Positions 62,526-64,000 of a DNA stretch of 64,000 nucleotides are shown here, one piece after another. Source of the stretch: JAZKFT01 sp040386335 (GTDB lineage Bacteria; Bacteroidota; Bacteroidia; Chitinophagales; Chitinophagaceae); assembly GCA_040386335.1 (NCBI GenBank), contig JAZKFT010000009.1, positions 62,001-126,000 of the forward strand. The letters run 5' to 3'. Both the position numbers and the translations under genes were made by a program. The notes under the pieces were generated by a model that saw only the letters and a list, made by a program, of their open reading frames with translations, was not told the DNA's origin and made no database searches. Each line of letters opens with the position of its first letter. Position 1 is the stretch's first letter.

Positions 62526-62605
62526 TTGTATGCAACATTTGCTGAATCAGCATTTTTAGAGACTACGATTTTTCGCAACAGGTTCAAAAAAATAAAAGCA
62601 ATAAA

Positions 62606-63706
62606 ATGTATATCCCATTTGTAGATTTAAAAGCACAATATAATAGCATCAAAACGGAAATAGATGCTGCAATTGGAAATGTTATCAATGAAACAGCATT
62701 TATCGGCGGTAAATATGTTGATTCATTTGAAAACCAGTTTGCAGCCCTTTATGGGGTAAAAAATTGCATCAGTTGCGCTAACGGAACCGACAGCCTGTAC
62801 ATCATCATGAAAATGTTGGGGATTGGTGCGGGTGACGAAGTGATCACCGCCGCAAATAGTTGGATATCATCGTCAGAAACCATCACCCAGGCAGGTGCCA
62901 AACCTGTTTTTGCGGATGCGGATAGCTATTTTACCATGCAACCCACACACATTGAGCAACTGATTACCAGCAAAACAAAAGCCATTATAGCCGTGCATCT
63001 ATATGGGCAGATGTGCGATATGGATGCGCTGGTGGAAATTTGCAACAAGCACCAGGTTCATTTAATTGAAGACTGCGCACAATCTCATTTTAGCGAGTAT
63101 AATGGCCGGAGGGCAGGCACATTTGGTATTGCTGCGTCGTTTAGTTTTTACCCGGGTAAAAACCTGGGTGCATACGGTGATGCCGGTTGCATGATTACCA
63201 ATGATGACGAGCTGGCCAAAAAATTAAAAATGTACGCCCGGCATGGTGCCCTTAAAAAGCATCAGCACGAAATAGAAGGGATCAATTCCCGGTTAGATGG
63301 CCTGCAGGCCGCTATTTTAAGTGCCAAGCTGCCTCATATATTGAATTGGACTGCGGCCAGGAGAAACGTGGCCGCTGCCTACGATATTCTATTGGGCCAG
63401 GTACCACAAATAAAGATCCCGGTAGTTCGGGAGCAGACCCTCCACTCCTTTCATCTGTATGTAATACTGGCAGAGAAAAGAGATGGATTGATGGCTTTCT
63501 TAAAGGCGGCGGGTATTGAAACTGCTATTCATTATCCTGCACCTTTGCCGTTTTTGCCAGCCTACCGATATTTAGAAGCAAATCCGGCAAACTTCCCGGT
63601 TGTTGCAGCGAATACAGGCAAAATACTTTCATTGCCCATTTATCCTGAAATAACCGATAAACAAATCAAATTTATAGCAGACACGATAAAACAATTTTAC
63701 GCTTGA
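62606..63706 (+). CDS. DegT/DnrJ/EryC1/StrS aminotransferase (WlbE-like)
   Basis: 366 residues. FVDLKAQYNSIKTEI, SCANGTDSLYIIM, VHLYGQMCDMDAL, IEDCAQSHFSEYNGRRAGTF and SFYPGKNLGAYGDAG with the PLP-binding Lys. Transfers an amino group from Glu to a 3-keto sugar nucleotide. With the WlbA- and WlbB-like genes it would complete a 3-acetamido sugar. Its TGA overlaps a TTG start of the next gene. Confidence 0.94.
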   Translation: MYIPFVDLKAQYNSIKTEIDAAIGNVINETAFIGGKYVDSFENQFAALYGVKNCISCANGTDSLYIIMKMLGIGAGDEVITAANSWISSSETITQAGAKPVFADADSYFTMQPTHIEQLITSKTKAIIAVHLYGQMCDMDALVEICNKHQVHLIEDCAQSHFSEYNGRRAGTFGIAASFSFYPGKNLGAYGDAGCMITNDDELAKKLKMYARHGALKKHQHEIEGINSRLDGLQAAILSAKLPHILNWTAARRNVAAAYDILLGQVPQIKIPVVREQTLHSFHLYVILAEKRDGLMAFLKAAGIETAIHYPAPLPFLPAYRYLEANPANFPVVAANTGKILSLPIYPEITDKQIKFIADTIKQFYA

Positions 63707-64000
63707 TACCGCCGCAAAATTTAAAACTGCCTTATAAGATTATAAAAAAACAGCGTTTTTTTTATTCGGCCCTTTTTATTTTGTTGACTTTTGCCTACTC
63801 TATTTCGAGTTATGTCACCGATTTTTTTGGAATCGCCTCCAACAACATTTCAATTGCATCCAGGGCATTGACGGTGTTATTTGTATTGTATTATCTTGTT
63901 TTTCTCATCCGTTACCGGTTATTTACCACACCCAGGATTTTTTGGTTGTTTTTATTATTTTGGGCGGGGTACCTGATCCGTATTTTTTACGACACAATTA
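63703..64000 (+). CDS. start of a membrane protein, putative O-antigen polymerase (partial)
   Basis: An open frame runs from TTG 63703 (overlapping the previous stop as TTGA) to the window end, about 99 codons: IPPQNLKLPYKIIKKQRFFY, then membrane helices ALFILLTFAYSIS, ALTVLFVLYYLVFLI and FWLFLLFWAGYLI. The gene order after flippase and Wzz makes a Wzy polymerase or a ligase likely, but the conserved part lies outside. The TTG start is inferred; the next possible starts are further in. Confidence 0.6.
   Translation, partial: MIPPQNLKLPYKIIKKQRFFYSALFILLTFAYSISSYVTDFFGIASNNISIASRALTVLFVLYYLVFLIRYRLFTTPRIFWLFLLFWAGYLIRIFYDTI

Overview
The window looks like a chromosomal segment from a Bacteroidota genome, most likely a Chitinophagaceae-type organism. 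The evidence is the set of lineage-typical genes (DUF4290, DUF4197 and DUF4834-type proteins, an RprY-like regulator, OMP_b-brl_3 receptor, Bacteroidota-style fungalysin), promoters of the TTG-N19/21-TAnnTTTG type, scarcity of Shine-Dalgarno sites, and a MurA with Asp in place of the usual catalytic Cys. No rRNA, CRISPR array, IS transposase or phage gene was seen. The last gene runs off the right end. Layout: 0.1-6 kb holds pdxA, a secreted protein with a possible clan-CD (caspase-fold) His/Cys dyad, a small secreted protein and the trigger factor. 6.3-15.2 kb holds a split HTH/membrane protein and a polysaccharide-degrading block (GH106-type rhamnosidase, GH2, GH43-like). 15.3-16.3 kb holds tRNA-Leu(UAG), a DUF421 gene and a second, broken copy of the tRNA's 5' half. 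16.5-25 kb holds an OmpA-family protein, a lipoprotein and an ECF sigma/anti-sigma unit followed by a DUF4097-like protein and an outer-membrane barrel. 25-35 kb holds a TPR/HTH sensor, murA, DUF4290, tRNA-Ile(CAU), HAD, DUF4197, two small genes, a glycosyltransferase and an ABC transporter pair. 35.5-37.6 kb holds an ATPase/nuclease-like gene bracketed by three 35-nt hairpins and a broken ferredoxin-like gene. 37.6-41.8 kb is a MarR-controlled oxidoreductase cluster with two matching palindromic operators. 42-53.3 kb holds ruvB, a large fungalysin protease, an RprY-like regulator, an arginase-fold protein, a CPA2 antiporter and a pseudouridine synthase. 53.3-55.1 kb is a metal-related group (Fur-family regulator, SCO, MerC). 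55.3-64 kb is a capsule/exopolysaccharide operon (SLBB export protein, Wzz, three genes for an acetamido-sugar, flippase, FkbM methyltransferase, start of a putative polymerase). Two non-coding patterns stand out. First, many intergenic spacers carry degenerate tandem repeats with an almost exact 7-nt period; the heptamer theme differs from locus to locus and is often mirrored as the two arms of a hairpin between genes. Second, three identical-architecture 35-nt hairpins flank the ATPase gene. There are also dispersed REP-like palindromes (a 32-nt element present twice, and a 139-bp nested palindrome).
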